A stretch of 64,000 nucleotides of DNA from Symbiodinium natans. Taxonomy: Eukaryota > Sar > Dinophyceae > Suessiales > Symbiodiniaceae. The translations under genes were made by a program, and so were the position numbers. Positions 20,000-30,490 of this stretch are shown one piece after another (position 1 is the stretch's first letter; every line of letters begins with the position of its first letter). The DNA lies in NCBI GenBank assembly GCA_905221605.1, contig CAJNDS010001035.1:616501-680500 (forward strand), written 5' to 3'. Under the pieces are notes generated by a model. It saw only the letters and a list, made by a program, of their open reading frames with translations, was not told the DNA's origin and did not search any database.

Positions 20000-21043
20000 T
20001 CAGGCCTTACCGGGCTCAGTTCTTCTTGCCCAGGATGGGGCTGAGAAAACCTCATGGCCATCACGGTGGCTCCATGACCGGAAGTAGAAGACTCCGTCTC
20101 GGACTCTGGCTCTCCTTCCAGGCTTCGTGCAGTTCTTCTTCTTCTTCTTCTTGTCTTTGCCCTTTCCTTTTCCTTCCTTGTCCTTGCCACCACCTTTCCC
20201 ACCTTTGTCGCCCTTAGCAGAGGAAGGCTTTCCGCCACGTGGGGTTCCAGGCTCACCTTTGTGGTCGCCTTTGCCACCCTTCTTGTCTTTGGGTCTGCCT
20301 TTGCCCTTATCGGGTTTAGCGTCACCGCGCTCGTTCCGTTGCTTGGCCCAGCACTTGTCCTTCTTGTGGCCTTTTCGACCGCAATGGTCACAAAGTACAT
20401 CCTGACCATCCATGGATCGGGACGATGAACTCAACTGTTCTTCGAAGTACTTGAGGCTCTTTGTGAGCTCACCCCAAGACTGGGCATTTCCGTAAAGGGC
20501 TACATACTGCCGCGCCTGGTGCGACACGGCCTGCAGCAGCAAAGAACAACGGTCGACTTCAGAAAGCTTGAGCTCTGGAAAGTTGCTCAGCTTAACTTCT
20601 GCCTTGGCGATGCCGTCCTCTAAATACCGGATGATATCTATGGGCTTCTTGAGGTGGCCGCACTTCGCATGGATCTTCATGCATGCCTCTCGCACGTAGA
20701 CCGCCTCCATTCGGAACACTATCGAGTTTGTGTGGATGGTCCAAACTGCCTCGTAGCCGGTTGCAGACATGTTCTGTCTCTTGCTGCAGCTTCGAAGCAA
20801 CTCCAAACCACGTTCCCACTTGGCCAAACTTTGCGAAAGCAGGTAAAACAGCTTTGCTGACCGTGCTGCGGTGTCAGCTGGCAACCGGTCCTGTTGGATC
20901 TCGTCCTTTACACCTATGCAGAGTCGAAGCTCGTTCACGTGGGCCTCGTCTTGCAGCGCCAACCATGAACTCAGCGTCTCCAAGAAACCATGGATTTCTC
21001 GCATCCTGTCTCCACCCATCTCTTGGTGGGCGATGACAGGCAT
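20000..21043 (-). CDS. Copia-A Gag with zinc knuckle
   Basis: 347 codons from ATG 21043. The first 220 residues are a helical capsid-like region, followed by a CCHC zinc knuckle CDHCGRKGHKKDKCW and then a long Lys/Gly-rich basic tract. Gag packages element RNA; the knuckle and basic tract bind nucleic acid. Past the poly-lysine run the more protein-like sequence (PESETESSTSGHGAT...) is in another frame that ends at 19927, so a frame change near 20.1 kb probably separates Gag from protease. The start lies immediately next to the inverted-repeat arm 21045-21109. Confidence 0.75.
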   Translation of the reverse strand: MPVIAHQEMGGDRMREIHGFLETLSSWLALQDEAHVNELRLCIGVKDEIQQDRLPADTAARSAKLFYLLSQSLAKWERGLELLRSCSKRQNMSATGYEAVWTIHTNSIVFRMEAVYVREACMKIHAKCGHLKKPIDIIRYLEDGIAKAEVKLSNFPELKLSEVDRCSLLLQAVSHQARQYVALYGNAQSWGELTKSLKYFEEQLSSSSRSMDGQDVLCDHCGRKGHKKDKCWAKQRNERGDAKPDKGKGRPKDKKGGKGDHKGEPGTPRGGKPSSAKGDKGGKGGGKDKEGKGKGKDKKKKKKNCTKPGRRARVRDGVFYFRSWSHRDGHEVFSAPSWARRTEPGKA

Positions 21044-21044
21044 T

Positions 21045-21109
21045 CGTGAAAAAACGAAGGTCCCTCTGGTACCTTTTCCCTTGAAAGCACGAACCCTGAC
21101 CTCTCACAC
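21045..21109 (-). repeat. 65-bp perfect inverted repeat, left arm
   Basis: Identical, in reverse complement, to 24490-24554. It ends two bases before the Gag start codon on the minus strand. The right arm is followed by a primer-binding-site-like sequence, so the pair may derive from the end of an LTR. Confidence 0.95.
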
Positions 21110-21147
21110 AAGTGCGGACAGCTCTCTCTTTTTCACAGTCAGAGCCA

Positions 21148-21165
21148 CTTGAGCCAAAAGTCACG
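21148..21165 (-). other. Possible spliced-leader relic upstream of Copia-A Gag
   Basis: On the minus strand TTTTGGCTCAAG (21159-21148) matches the last 12 bases of the conserved dinoflagellate spliced leader, preceded by CGTGAC, which partly resembles the rest of it. It lies about 100 bases upstream of the Gag ATG, where a trans-spliced leader would be expected if a processed mRNA was copied back into DNA. A 12-base match is short, so chance is not excluded. Confidence 0.4.
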
Positions 21166-21602
21166 AAGTGCACAAACTAAACGAATTCTCTCTTGTGAGC
21201 TTAAACTCAGCTTCAGAACGAAGTTCCTACACACTGCACACTCACTTTAAATAGCGTATTGGGCAAAAACACACTCGTATGATTTCCTTGGAAATCAACG
21301 AGGCATAAACCATCGAGGATGGGATCACACGGATTCCCAATCACTCCGAAGCAAAACAAACCTATACAAGCTGATCCAAAACATGACAAAAACATCAATG
21401 ATCAGCCACAATCTTCCACCCCCCGCATTTTGCTGAGGGTTCATGTCAAAGATCTGAAGTCCAAGCCCAGCTCGGCACTTCAACACTAAGGGGATGCCCT
21501 GGCCACATTCCCTTGGTGCGTACTCGCCACCAAACGAAACAAACAACACACCAGTCGATCTCTGACATCAAACTTAAAACTCATGCAAGATCCCACCATC
21601 AG

Positions 21603-21760
21603 GCAGGTTGTCCTGGGTCCACATCACTGGTAACCCAAGAGTTCGTTGTCCAAACACGTGAAAAACGAATTAAACTTGCATCCACCTGCACTGGGGCAGG
21701 GTTGTCTTGGAACGAATCCAAGAGTTCGTGGTGACAAACACGTGAAAACGAATTAATGCA
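21603..21760 (+). repeat. Imperfect tandem duplication, period about 85-93 bp
   Basis: Two units share GCAGG(G)TTGTC(C/T)TGG, then CCAAGAGTTCGT, then ACACGTGAAAA(A)CGAATTAA. Such duplications occur in promoter-proximal parts of LTRs, but nothing ties this one to an LTR. Confidence 0.75.
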
Positions 21761-22155
21761 AGCTTCAGATGTTTCCCACTCAGCACTCGACCTTGTCGTG
21801 GTACTCCTCCTCAGTCTCGCATCTTCCAGGTCACCAAACTCACCAACTAGCATCGGCTAGCTGATCCTTCAAGAAAAGATTGGCTTCATAGTTTCGCTTC
21901 TTCCAGCGTACCATCAGCCAAAAACGTCTTCAGAGGTGGCAATCAGACGCCTTGCAGAAGGGGCTATAGAGTCCCTCGTTGAGTTTCATCATCATTTTGC
22001 CTCCTCTTTGCAAACTTCTCATGCACTGAAACAAGGGCTCACACTAACCAGAAAAATCGCGGGCGCTCCATGGCGGCAACGCGGCCATGGCTTCCAAAAA
22101 ATGGCTGCGGGTTTCACTCACCCACCCAACCACTGAGATCACTTAGCATCTCAGT

Positions 22156-24486
22156 TCATTCTTCATCCTCTTCGCCCTTCTTCTCGCCAGCTCCAGTTGA
22201 CTCCATCAACTTGGCGCGGCGCTCCTTGGCGGCTTCCTTCATCTCCGCCAACTCAGCCGTCCTCGTTTCCATCACCACATCCTGCGAAGATCGGCTAGGC
22301 TCAGCTGGCGTCTCCGCAGGCCTCTCAGTTGGCTGGTCTCCAACCTTTCTCTTCTTCTCTTCCAACATCAGCTCCAAATCGGCAACACTAAAGCTTGCCT
22401 TCACACGCTCAGCAATCTGCGCGATAGCTGCTGCATCCAACTCAGATGGTACAACTGACACAGGCGAGCGAACCGCTTCGCCTTCCAGCTTTGCTCTCTT
22501 AGCAGCTTCTTCCTCGGCAGCTGACAGGTCGGCGATGCGCTTGCGCTTTCGCTCAGCTTCCTCGAACTCTCGGTCTTGCTGTTCCGCTGCAGCCTTGAGG
22601 ATCCGCTTCAGGTCCTTTTCCTCCTTCTCGAGTTTCCCAACATTCTCACCCATGATCCCAAAGGCTTGCTGCCACATGTCGGCAGGCAACGTCAAGTTGA
22701 ACCTCACCACATAGTCGGTCGGCAAGTGCCACTTACACTTGCAGATCCACACAACACCGCTTCGAGTCTCACTCGCAACCACCTTCTTCCAGCTTGCCGC
22801 CCTCTGCGTGTCGGTGATCTCCTCTTTCTTTTTCTCCAGGTCCTCCAAGAATCCTGCAACAGACTCCATCACGGATCTGTAGTGGCTGTAGGCCACAAAC
22901 GACCACTTGGGGACTGGTCTCTCCCTCAGCTCCGGCTCGTGAATCCGAAGTGTATCACACGACAACATCGAAATCACTCGCACTCGCTCCACCAGTTCCT
23001 TAAACACCAAGGATCCTTCCTTTGCACTTCTCTTCCAGCGCAACACCCATGGGGGATAATACGAGCTCTCAGCTTCATCCTCCATGATCCTCTCTGCTCC
23101 CAAAATGGGTAGCATGCACAACAGATCCACCATCCGCAAGACTCCGAGGTCCTGGTGCTCACCCAGAAGCAAAACAGGGATTATCCCTTTTCTCTTCAAG
23201 TACCTCACGAAGCTCAACATCGCCAGGCCACACGTTCCCGGCGGCACTTCCATGTACAGTCCTCCTTCATTCACTGCCATCTCCCAGATGATGGCCTTGC
23301 CACCAATCTGTCCACGGACATCCAAGATTCCGAAGATCTTCGTGGGTTTCTCCTGTAGCTCACACACCTCCTGGATGGGCTTCACCAGCTTCTCGTATGA
23401 GCTTTGATAGCGCAACATATCCTTGTCGGATAGCGTGCCTATCACGTCCTTGAGCTCTAGCTCATCCACTGGAGTTCCGCGCCGGCAGATACTCCATGAC
23501 ACATCACCGAACCACTTCGGCGGCTCTGGATCCGCCAGCTCCGGAAACACGTCGACCATCCGTTCAATCACCTTCGGCATGGCCTTGGGTTTCGGTGCAG
23601 CTTGGCCTGAGCCTCGGCTTTCACCTTTATCACCCCTTTTTCCAGCAGCTCGGCGCTCCTTCTCTGCCTCTCGGAGATGGAATGCATGGCTTGCATCCGT
23701 GCCAGAGACTGTCACAGTCTGTTTGCACTTTTCGCACTTGGGCTTGCCACTTTCATCCCAGCTCAACCCGGCAGCATGCTCGGATCTGAACAACCATTTG
23801 CAAACCTTACACCAAAAGGGGCTTTTCATCTCAGCACCCTGCTCACCCTTCCTGCTGTCTTCAGCTGCCATTTTCCTGTCCTTCACCAAAGGTACAGGCT
23901 CCAGGCTAGGGCTAGCTTCCGTGGTGCTTGAACCAAAGCTTTTGCGGGTGGACCATAAATCCATTTCTTGAACCTCAGGGGAAGAGTCTTCACGAAGGGT
24001 TTCGGGACTTCTAAGGTGGAAATTTTCAAAAACTTCACCACACTTTTTCACACTTTTCAACGATCCAACTTGCTCCACACTGCATCCAGTTGCCTCGGCA
24101 CACTGGTATGCCTGAACTCCAACCCTTGGCCGGATTCCACAGATCCTCCACACCTGCTGCACATCTTCACCAGGGTATATACCCATAGCCTGCTGGTGCT
24201 GACAGAATGTCACTTGACTCAAGCACTTTGTAAGAACGTCAGCGATCATTCCCGCTGTCGGGCACCAAATGACCTTCAAGGTCTGAGCTTCCTGTATCCG
24301 CTCCTGAAGATAGCAGACAGCGATGTCTAAGTGGCGAACTCGCCTACTCAACCCACGGTTTAGCAAAACCGCTCTCGCTGAGGAACTGTCAGTGTGCAAT
24401 CGGATCGTGACATCTGACTCGGCCAACTGACCGATCAAAGTCGCAAGTCCCTCACTCTCCTGTACCGCAGTCAAGATGGCTCTCAA
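22156..24486 (-). pseudogene. Copia-B 3' part: RNase H fragment fused to a long unknown C-terminal protein
   Basis: The first about 100 codons are the end of a copia RNase H (LRAILTAVQESEG, HTDSSSARAVL, VRHLDIAVCYLQ, MIADVLTKCL). The element is cut off at 24486, exactly where the inverted-repeat arm begins. The frame then continues for roughly 650 residues not seen in ordinary copia elements: a zinc ribbon WCKVCKWLF...CEKCKQTV (about residues 230-265), a mixed alpha/beta region (about 320-560) with LDVRGQIGGKAIIWEM and GIIPVLLLGEHQDLG, and a K/E/A/R-rich coiled-coil tail. I do not recognise the alpha/beta region. Its sustained open frame and amino-acid use argue that it is real coding sequence. 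Confidence 0.7.
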
Positions 24487-24489
24487 CTC

Positions 24490-24554
24490 GTGTGAGAGGT
24501 CAGGGTTCGTGCTTTCAAGGGAAAAGGTACCAGAGGGACCTTCGTTTTTTCACG
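24490..24554 (+). repeat. 65-bp perfect inverted repeat, right arm
   Basis: Reverse complement of 21045-21109. It abuts the truncated Copia-B RNase H on one side and a primer-binding-site-like sequence on the other, so it probably marks an LTR end and a recombination joint. Confidence 0.95.
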
Positions 24555-24566
24555 TGGTCGCGGAGC
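24555..24566 (+). promoter_or_regulatory. Primer-binding-site-like sequence after a possible LTR end
   Basis: TGGTCGCGGAGC differs by one base from TGGTAGCGGAGC, the primer-binding site of Copia-E at 52201. As in Copia-E, it comes two bases after a CA dinucleotide. It would pair with the 3' end of an initiator-methionine-type tRNA. No plus-strand element body follows, because the AT-rich block starts about 130 bases on. Confidence 0.5.
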
Positions 24567-24699
24567 TTGTGCCTTGGTACGAGCCCGTGTATGGTCTTTG
24601 GTTGTCTGTCAGGACTCTGTGAGTGCCTGGAGGCAAGTTTGGGTTTGGAGCCCAGACTGCCAGTGGACCGGAATCTCTTGTACTCGGACCGTGTAATAT

Positions 24700-26296
24700 T
24701 TGTGCTTCGTTTCATTCATTACAATACTATTAAAATGAGCTCTCTTCGTAGTTCTAATATTATAATTAAAGTTCATGTCGTTCATTACGTTTATGATTTC
24801 GCTTGTTTTCGCGCGGCTCTTTCGTTTCTTGCAAAATTACGCTCATTTTATTCACTTCGCAATAATAGAATAACACGTGCGGCAAATACTAATATTATGT
24901 GTGCCCGCAGAATACAATATTATTATAATAATTCCGGGGCATTAAGTAGTATTATTATTAGCCCCGGGTTTCGTTCATACACTTCGTTCGTTTCATGCAT
25001 TCGTTCGTAAACTCACTACTTTATAAACTCACGAATTGTATTCTCTTCACGTACTATATTAAAAGGAGACAAGTGACCAGACAGTGAGTACATGGGCTAG
25101 ACTGAAACCCCCAAGAAAACCCACCTTTAACAGGAGATCGAGGGTGGTTAATAAGGCTTATGTTTCGTTCAATCATTCAGGCGTTTTCGTGCTTCACTTA
25201 TTCATTACAAAACGCCCTCATTCATTCACTTCACCTCTTATCTATTGAGTCTTACGGTGAGAACATAGTGTTAAAGGGGGCGCGCTAAGAATAAGAGAAT
25301 ACAGCGCCCCTATGATAATAAGTGGTCTTTTGGGGTTCACTGCGTTCACTTACTACATTACAAGTTACGTTCATTAGGGCGCATTATGAAGAGAATATAG
25401 AGCGCCCGCCCATAAAATAGTTACAAATGTGGCTTTTTCGTTCACCAAGGGCCCGTAATAATATTATAATTCACGCACTAGTTTGTAATTATAATATTAT
25501 TGGCCCTTTTATTCACACTATAATACTAAATTACTGCGTCTATAAGGTTGGATTTCTGGTTCACTGTGTTCACACCATCATTGACCGGGCGTGGAGAAGA
25601 CAACTATAATCCCTAATCCCTAATAAAACCAGTGAACTCTCCTAATGCTTCCATCTCCAGGAATCTTTCATAGTAAATCTACGGTCTTTTACTGGAGATT
25701 GGTTATTCAAGGGTCTAGAGAACACTAATACTAATAGTGCGTTCATGTGTCCGCCGTTCGCCAATGATTCTAGCGGTTACACCTTAATTTATTACGGGCG
25801 TGTTTTTATTCATTAGGATTTCTAAGAGAACACAATTTAATATTATGGGAAGGACGCAAGGACGCCTGTAATAATATTATAATTGTGTGAACGAAACCCG
25901 TGAATGAATAAGTGAGCGATAAAAGAGCGATCGAAATGAATTCACGAAGACAATACTATTTAACGGGCAAAATACTATGTTCTTATTGGCCCGTTCATAC
26001 AATATAATAATACTAATGGCGCTCCAAAAGTCTTTATTATGAGCGCCGTAACAATAATATTAATACTAAAAGACCATTCAATTTCTAATATAAAATGACA
26101 AGGAATTTATGACGCGTGCATTTGTATTAGAAATTTGGGCTTTTACAACGAACGCACGAAGTTGGCCGCACAATATTCTTTTCTTTTTTCGTGCGGCATT
26201 ATTAGTAATAGTGTGCGTTCTATAGGGCCGGGCAAAATAGTAATATCGTGACGGCCCGGCATAATATACTAAAAGACCATACAATTTAATAATAAG
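24700..26296. other. AT-rich hairpin-dense block, possibly mitochondrial-type DNA in the nucleus
   Basis: The base composition drops abruptly to AT-rich and recovers abruptly. No coding frame is present. At least ten inverted repeats, mostly 7-8 bp GC-rich stems closing AT-rich loops, fill it. Arm pairs include 24731-24740/24841-24850, 24934-24940/24961-24967, 25180-25187/25209-25216, 25277-25283/25304-25310, 25377-25382/25402-25407, 25653-25660/25692-25699, 25831-25846/25871-25887, 25962-25968/25989-25995, 26018-26024/26041-26047, 26150-26157/26213-26220 (enclosing 26165-26171/26191-26197) and 26227-26233/26254-26260. TTCATTCA/TTCGTTC words recur between them. Dinoflagellate mitochondrial spacers are known for such hairpins. 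Segments without hairpins, such as 25070-25150 and 25610-25740, could be rRNA fragments, but I cannot confirm that. Confidence 0.55.
25449..25506. repeat. Long hairpin with GC clamp and AT stem
   Basis: GGGCC at the base, then AATAATATTATAATT, a 15-base loop, and the complementary AATTATAATATTATTGGCCC, with a small CGT bulge on the left. The same TAATAATATTATAATT arm recurs at 25869-25884 in a different hairpin. Confidence 0.9.
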
Positions 26297-26364
26297 TTCT
26301 GACCTCTTGCCAGCATCTGCGCGGTGGTGATGACCGCGGAAGAGCAGGCGGAGGCTGAGAGAGC

Positions 26365-28200
26365 ATGATCAAAGAGATGGAGAGATGGGCAGGTGCAGCA
26401 GGTCTAGAAGGTGGTTTGCAAGAGTGGCACGTAAGCAGACGCAGTGACGATGAACCAGCAGTCATGAGTTGCAAGGGATTTTGCAAAGAGACTAAGTCAT
26501 GGAGCAGTATCGGTCAAGGTAACCCCTATTGGAAGACATGTGCATTGTGCAGAGCGTGCAATCAGAACGCTAAAGAAGTCTTGCAAAGTCATATGTTGTG
26601 ATTGAGAGAAAGTTGGATTGCAGCCGACAGCAGGTGGAACTGCAATGTTGATAACACACGCAGCAGCAGCGCGCAACAGGTATTTGACATATGATGGCTC
26701 GACATTGACACCAGAACAACAAGCGCGCAAGAACGCATCACAAGACCGCATGCCATATATGTTTTTGTTTTTGGGCATCAGTACTTGCAAAACCATTGGA
26801 ACACTTGCAGGACAGGTGCAAGGTAGGTTCGCAAGAGCAGTCTTTGTGTCCGGAGGTTGGATCCGGAAATCACATTGTGCAATACAAGTTGCTTGATGGA
26901 AGTTTGAAAGTTGGCAGAGCAAGCAAGATTCGCATGTTGGTGCCGGTAACATACGAGCTTGGAATGTTGCGTGGTTGTTGTCGACGGATACCAGGACACG
27001 AGCAGCAGCAAGCAATACAGGCATCAAAGAAAGCACCAGGTGCGATTGATTTGCCGATTGTTAATTTGCAGTTGTTGGAACCACCACCAGAATGGATTGC
27101 GCAACATGGTAGAACGCCAAGATGCAGAGTGTGCAAAGCGCGTGGCGTTGACACGTCAAAGTTGACACACACACGTCAGCATGCAGAGCAAGGTACGCAA
27201 AGTGGATTGAAGAGTCGTTTGATCCAAACCCCGTGTTGTTGGCGGATGATACAACAGAAGACGCCAAAGGATTGAAAGACATGGGTGAGCGTGCTTTTGA
27301 TGCTGAAGCTTTCGATTTGCCCATGGTTAAGGGTGAAGAGATAACAAAAGCAGTCGGGCAGGACCGCGACTACGAGCCGAGCGAAGCGGAGTACTTGGAC
27401 TGTGAGCTGTCCCTTCTGGTCCTGAAAATAAGTTGATTCCAGAGGTACCCACAGAAGGGAGGAGCGCCAGAGGCGGAACTCGACTTTATGGATGTCGACT
27501 AGGAGCAGCTGGAACGAATTCCCCATGAAGCTATGAGAGATTATCTGGCAAATGTCTCTTACAAGAAGTCAGTGAGACCTGGTCAGGAGCTAGAGAAGGA
27601 GAAGGTCCAGCTCGGAGGAAAAACAGTGTGTCAGCAGACCGACAGCAGCGCAAGACAACACCACAGGTAAGACGCGCGCTTGACGTTGGTCTGACGTACG
27701 AAGGGATGTTGCGTGAACTACGTGCGCTTGAGTTGCTTAGTTGGTGATATGACTTTGTCGTCAGTAGCAAGACAAAGGTGATATCCACAAGATGGGTCAG
27801 TGCCGCAAAGCAAGAGACGGGGCGTCAGCCTTACAGCTAGGAATATCTTCTCCGACATCAGCAAGGCACTAAGAGTTTTCCTCTGTTACAGCAAGCAAGC
27901 AACAAAAACGTGGTTCGGACTTGACGTCGACAGCATTTTCTTGCATGCAGATCTCACAGACACCGAGGCAATGGTAGGCCTCCCAGAGGGCATCGCAAGC
28001 CAAACAGGGCAAAGGGTTCTTGCGGTCAAAGAAAGCCCTGTACGGGCAACGCAGCGCAGCGCAGCAGTGGCAGCGGCCACTTGGCGTTTCGAAGACCATG
28101 ACATTCGGCGTAGAGATGAAAACACTTACCAGTCTCCGCAACGAAAACTTGTCCCGTCCAGAATGGCGGTCGGTTCCAAATCTTCCTAAGGCAACACCCG
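26365..28200 (+). pseudogene. Copia-C: decayed copia polyprotein fragment
   Basis: Pieces of protein-like sequence appear in changing plus-strand frames. Around 27.1 kb there is a Cys/His segment RCRVCKARG...HTRQHAEQG. From 27720 to 28150 the reverse transcriptase can be followed: ISTRWVSAAKQE, then a stop, then GLDVDSIFLHADLTD, GLPEGIASQTGQRVLAVK and, one frame away, KKALYGQRSAAQQW. Several stops and frame changes make it non-functional. The reverse transcriptase stops before its YVDD motif. Confidence 0.65.
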
Positions 28201-28259
28201 ATGTCGAACATAATCACGGTGAATGCCACTCACAAACTTAGGAGAGCGTAAACTGAATC

Positions 28260-28652
28260 TCAGGCGCAGCTCCACGGATTGTTCTTTGTGTATAGATCTG
28301 CCGGATTCGCCTCACCGCGTATTCCGTACACCTCGATGGCTTGTTCCTGCAGTTGTTGTTGTATGAAACACGCTCTCAGATCTATGTGTCGTATTTTCCT
28401 TAACCTTTCTGATTTAGAGATTGCACACGCAGACTCTGAATGGTGTGGGGACTTCCAAAAGTTCGAAGGTATGGGTGATGGTATGTCTGAGGGCTGGACT
28501 TTCTTTGGCTCCCTCAACTCCGTACAGATCTGCTTCAGCTCCTCTTCTTTGTCATATAAATCTCTCAGACACGGCGGCGTCGGCGTGGACAAGACCTCAG
28601 CCACTGTTGAAGCTTGATATGTTGCCACTCGCACGGGTACGTGCAGCGGCAA
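28260..28652 (-). pseudogene. Copia-D: RNase H C-terminal fragment
   Basis: The minus-strand frame reads SESACAISKSERLRKIRHID, then LRACFIQQQ, then GIRGEANPADLYTK, the usual end of a copia RNase H. Its upstream half is low-complexity. It faces the plus-strand Copia-C reverse transcriptase only 60 bases away, so the two may be parts of one element with an inverted 3' end. Confidence 0.7.
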
Positions 28653-28832
28653 GGGGGGTGAAGGATTTCAAGCTCCATTGGTGCCACAGGCCAAGCCACA
28701 ACCGCAGCTTTCACTGGAACCTTAGCTGGAACCCGAAGTGGAAGATGCTGATGAGCAGTTTCAGTGATTTTGTGTGTTTAAAGCATAGGTGAGGCTCGAA
28801 GAGCTGTTTAATCAGTTTTCCTTGACTTCCAG

Positions 28833-28982
28833 AGACCAGAGGTTTGGGATCTGCCAGAGATCTATGGCATGCCCAGTGCCCGGTTGGAGCAAGATGCTCA
28901 GTGGGAGTATGAGGCCATTTTGGCCTCAAGTGTGGCAGCTGACCGGATGCGTCAACACCTGCAACGGCAGGGGGACCAATGA
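28833..28982 (+). CDS. Possible terminal exon of an unrecognised gene
   Basis: After a pyrimidine-rich tract ending CTTCCAG, 49 codons read as an acidic, helical, non-repetitive peptide (RPEVWDLPEIYGMPSARLEQ...) up to a TGA at 28980-28982. A GTGAGG 45 bases upstream could be the donor of a very short intron, and a further upstream stretch encodes a P/E-rich peptide, but it contains a stop. No family was recognised. Confidence 0.35.
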   Translation, partial: RPEVWDLPEIYGMPSARLEQDAQWEYEAILASSVAADRMRQHLQRQGDQ

Positions 28983-29872
28983 AACCGCTTTCTTCCTCTT
29001 CTACCTCCAGCTGCTTGGCTGCTGTGCGGCTTGCTGCTGTGAGATCAAGTAAGCTTGTACTTCGCCTTCCCTTGCGTGGGCCACTTCATGCTTCATGTAG
29101 AGTGCTTGTCCTGGCAATTTTCCTCTTTACAACTTTGCTTTTGGTTTTGTATGGCAGCCTGTCATACTTGGAGCTTCTTGCTAGCAGGAGCATGCAGTAT
29201 CGTCTCTTTCGCACGGGCCTTTTGGCCTGACGTGTTCAGCATAATCTGTGCGACGCTTTGGGCAAGCAACTCAAGGATTTTACAGTCTCTGGGCTCGCTG
29301 TGCTGGAAATTTTGCCAGGGGATCTTTTATGCCGATGAACGGACCTACGTCTTGCATGTGATCCCATCTGTTCATAGTTTCGCATCGAGTGACGAGTTTG
29401 CCCCTTTTTGGTGCTTACTCTGTGCAGTTTCCGCTCGAGCACTTCCGACATGACTTGAGGTCTTGAGTACCCTGTGGGGACTTTAGGCTGTGGGGACTTT
29501 TCTGGACGAGTCCGAAAGCGCGTGCTTTCCAATTTGTGTGGATGCACAGAACGAGTGAAGTGTTTGCTGTGGGGAGCTGGGGCCGTAGGAGCCCTGGGCG
29601 ATGAATGCCTCGGAAATCTTGAGGCCAATGGAGTGTTGTTCCCTCTTCCAAGACTACAGCTTACTTGGAGGCCAGCTGCACCAGCCCGGAACTCCATAAG
29701 ACTGCAGAAAACCGTAGTATCTTCATTCTTCTCACAAGTTGGGCTCCTATGTCCTGCGCCCGAGACCCTCCCAATGCCGCAAGGCAGGGTGTGGTTTCTG
29801 CTTGGGGTTGCGTTTCATCTCAGACTCCAAGTCATCAAGGCTTGCTCTGGAGGCTAGATGGAAGGCGAGAAG

Positions 29873-30490
29873 TGAAGCGCATGTCTGCACGATTGCTTGC
29901 AGCACTGGGGATCAACCCCTGCCGAGATACGTAGTGGCTGGTGTGTCCTTCCGTTTTCCTTCACCCTCAGAAGCAGGGCTGGAGGTTTCTCACATACATT
30001 CAACGGTGCTCATGTGTGGCAGTCATCATTCACATTGAATCGAAGCGGTTCTGGACCTCAGTTCGGCACTTCGAGGTTCTGGCTGCCGTCATCAACGCAT
30101 GCAACAATGTTTAGGGTGCGTTTACGGCCTTTAGGGCGTAGGGTCTAGGGCTTGGAGGGTTGGAGGGTTTAGGGCTTGGGATTTCAAGGGGAATTTAGGG
30201 CTTTAGTTTTTCAGTCTTGGGAGAACTAGCCGGGATGGCAATCAATGATATGGGTCTCTGCCACGTTCTGCCGGTCGCGGGGCAATGAAAGCGCCTGAAT
30301 CCTACACCCGAAACCCAGAACTGCAAGATTGCCACTGTGCAGTTTCACGGCTCGGGTGGATGGCCACCCTGCTGCTTCTCTTACTGCACCGCTGAGCTCC
30401 AGTTTTGTCGCCGCCGTGGGTGCATCGTGGGAGTGAAGTGCATGTCTGTACAATCGATTGCAGCACTGGGGATTAAACCCCCCTTGCCGA
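29873..30490 (+). repeat. Dispersed direct repeat, about 60 bp, two copies
   Basis: 29873-29935 and 30434-30490 share AGTGAAG(C/T)GCATGTCTG, then GATTGC/GATTGCAGCACTGGGGAT and CCTGCCGAGAT/CTTGCCGAGAT. The sequence between them is unrelated. Confidence 0.75.

Larger units (their letters stand above)
11706..21109 (-). mobile_element. Copia-A: degenerate Ty1/copia-type retrotransposon
   Basis: Reading the minus strand from 21043 to 11706 gives Gag with a zinc knuckle, an aspartic protease, a Cys/His-rich segment, an unknown central block, then integrase, reverse transcriptase and RNase H in copia order, then a methyltransferase-like tail. At least three frame changes and one in-frame TAG interrupt it. 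No LTR pair was found around it, and the limits given are those of the coding parts plus the inverted-repeat arm at 21045-21109. The central block (about 16.5-18.5 kb) could belong to a different element. Confidence 0.75.
21110..22155. other. Non-coding stretch between Copia-A Gag and Copia-B
   Basis: No protein-like frame. It would be 5' leader of Copia-A and 3' untranslated sequence of Copia-B (both minus strand). It holds a spliced-leader-like motif and one imperfect tandem repeat; no LTR boundaries were recognised. Confidence 0.6.

Noticed and set aside
24700-26296. rRNA or tRNA genes within the AT-rich block
   Set aside because: No cloverleaf or recognisable rRNA core sequence could be placed by eye; only the possibility of short rRNA fragments remains.
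28979-29230. Membrane-anchor-like hydrophobic peptide
   Set aside because: A single hydrophobic stretch in a T-rich region with no supporting splice sites or conserved context.
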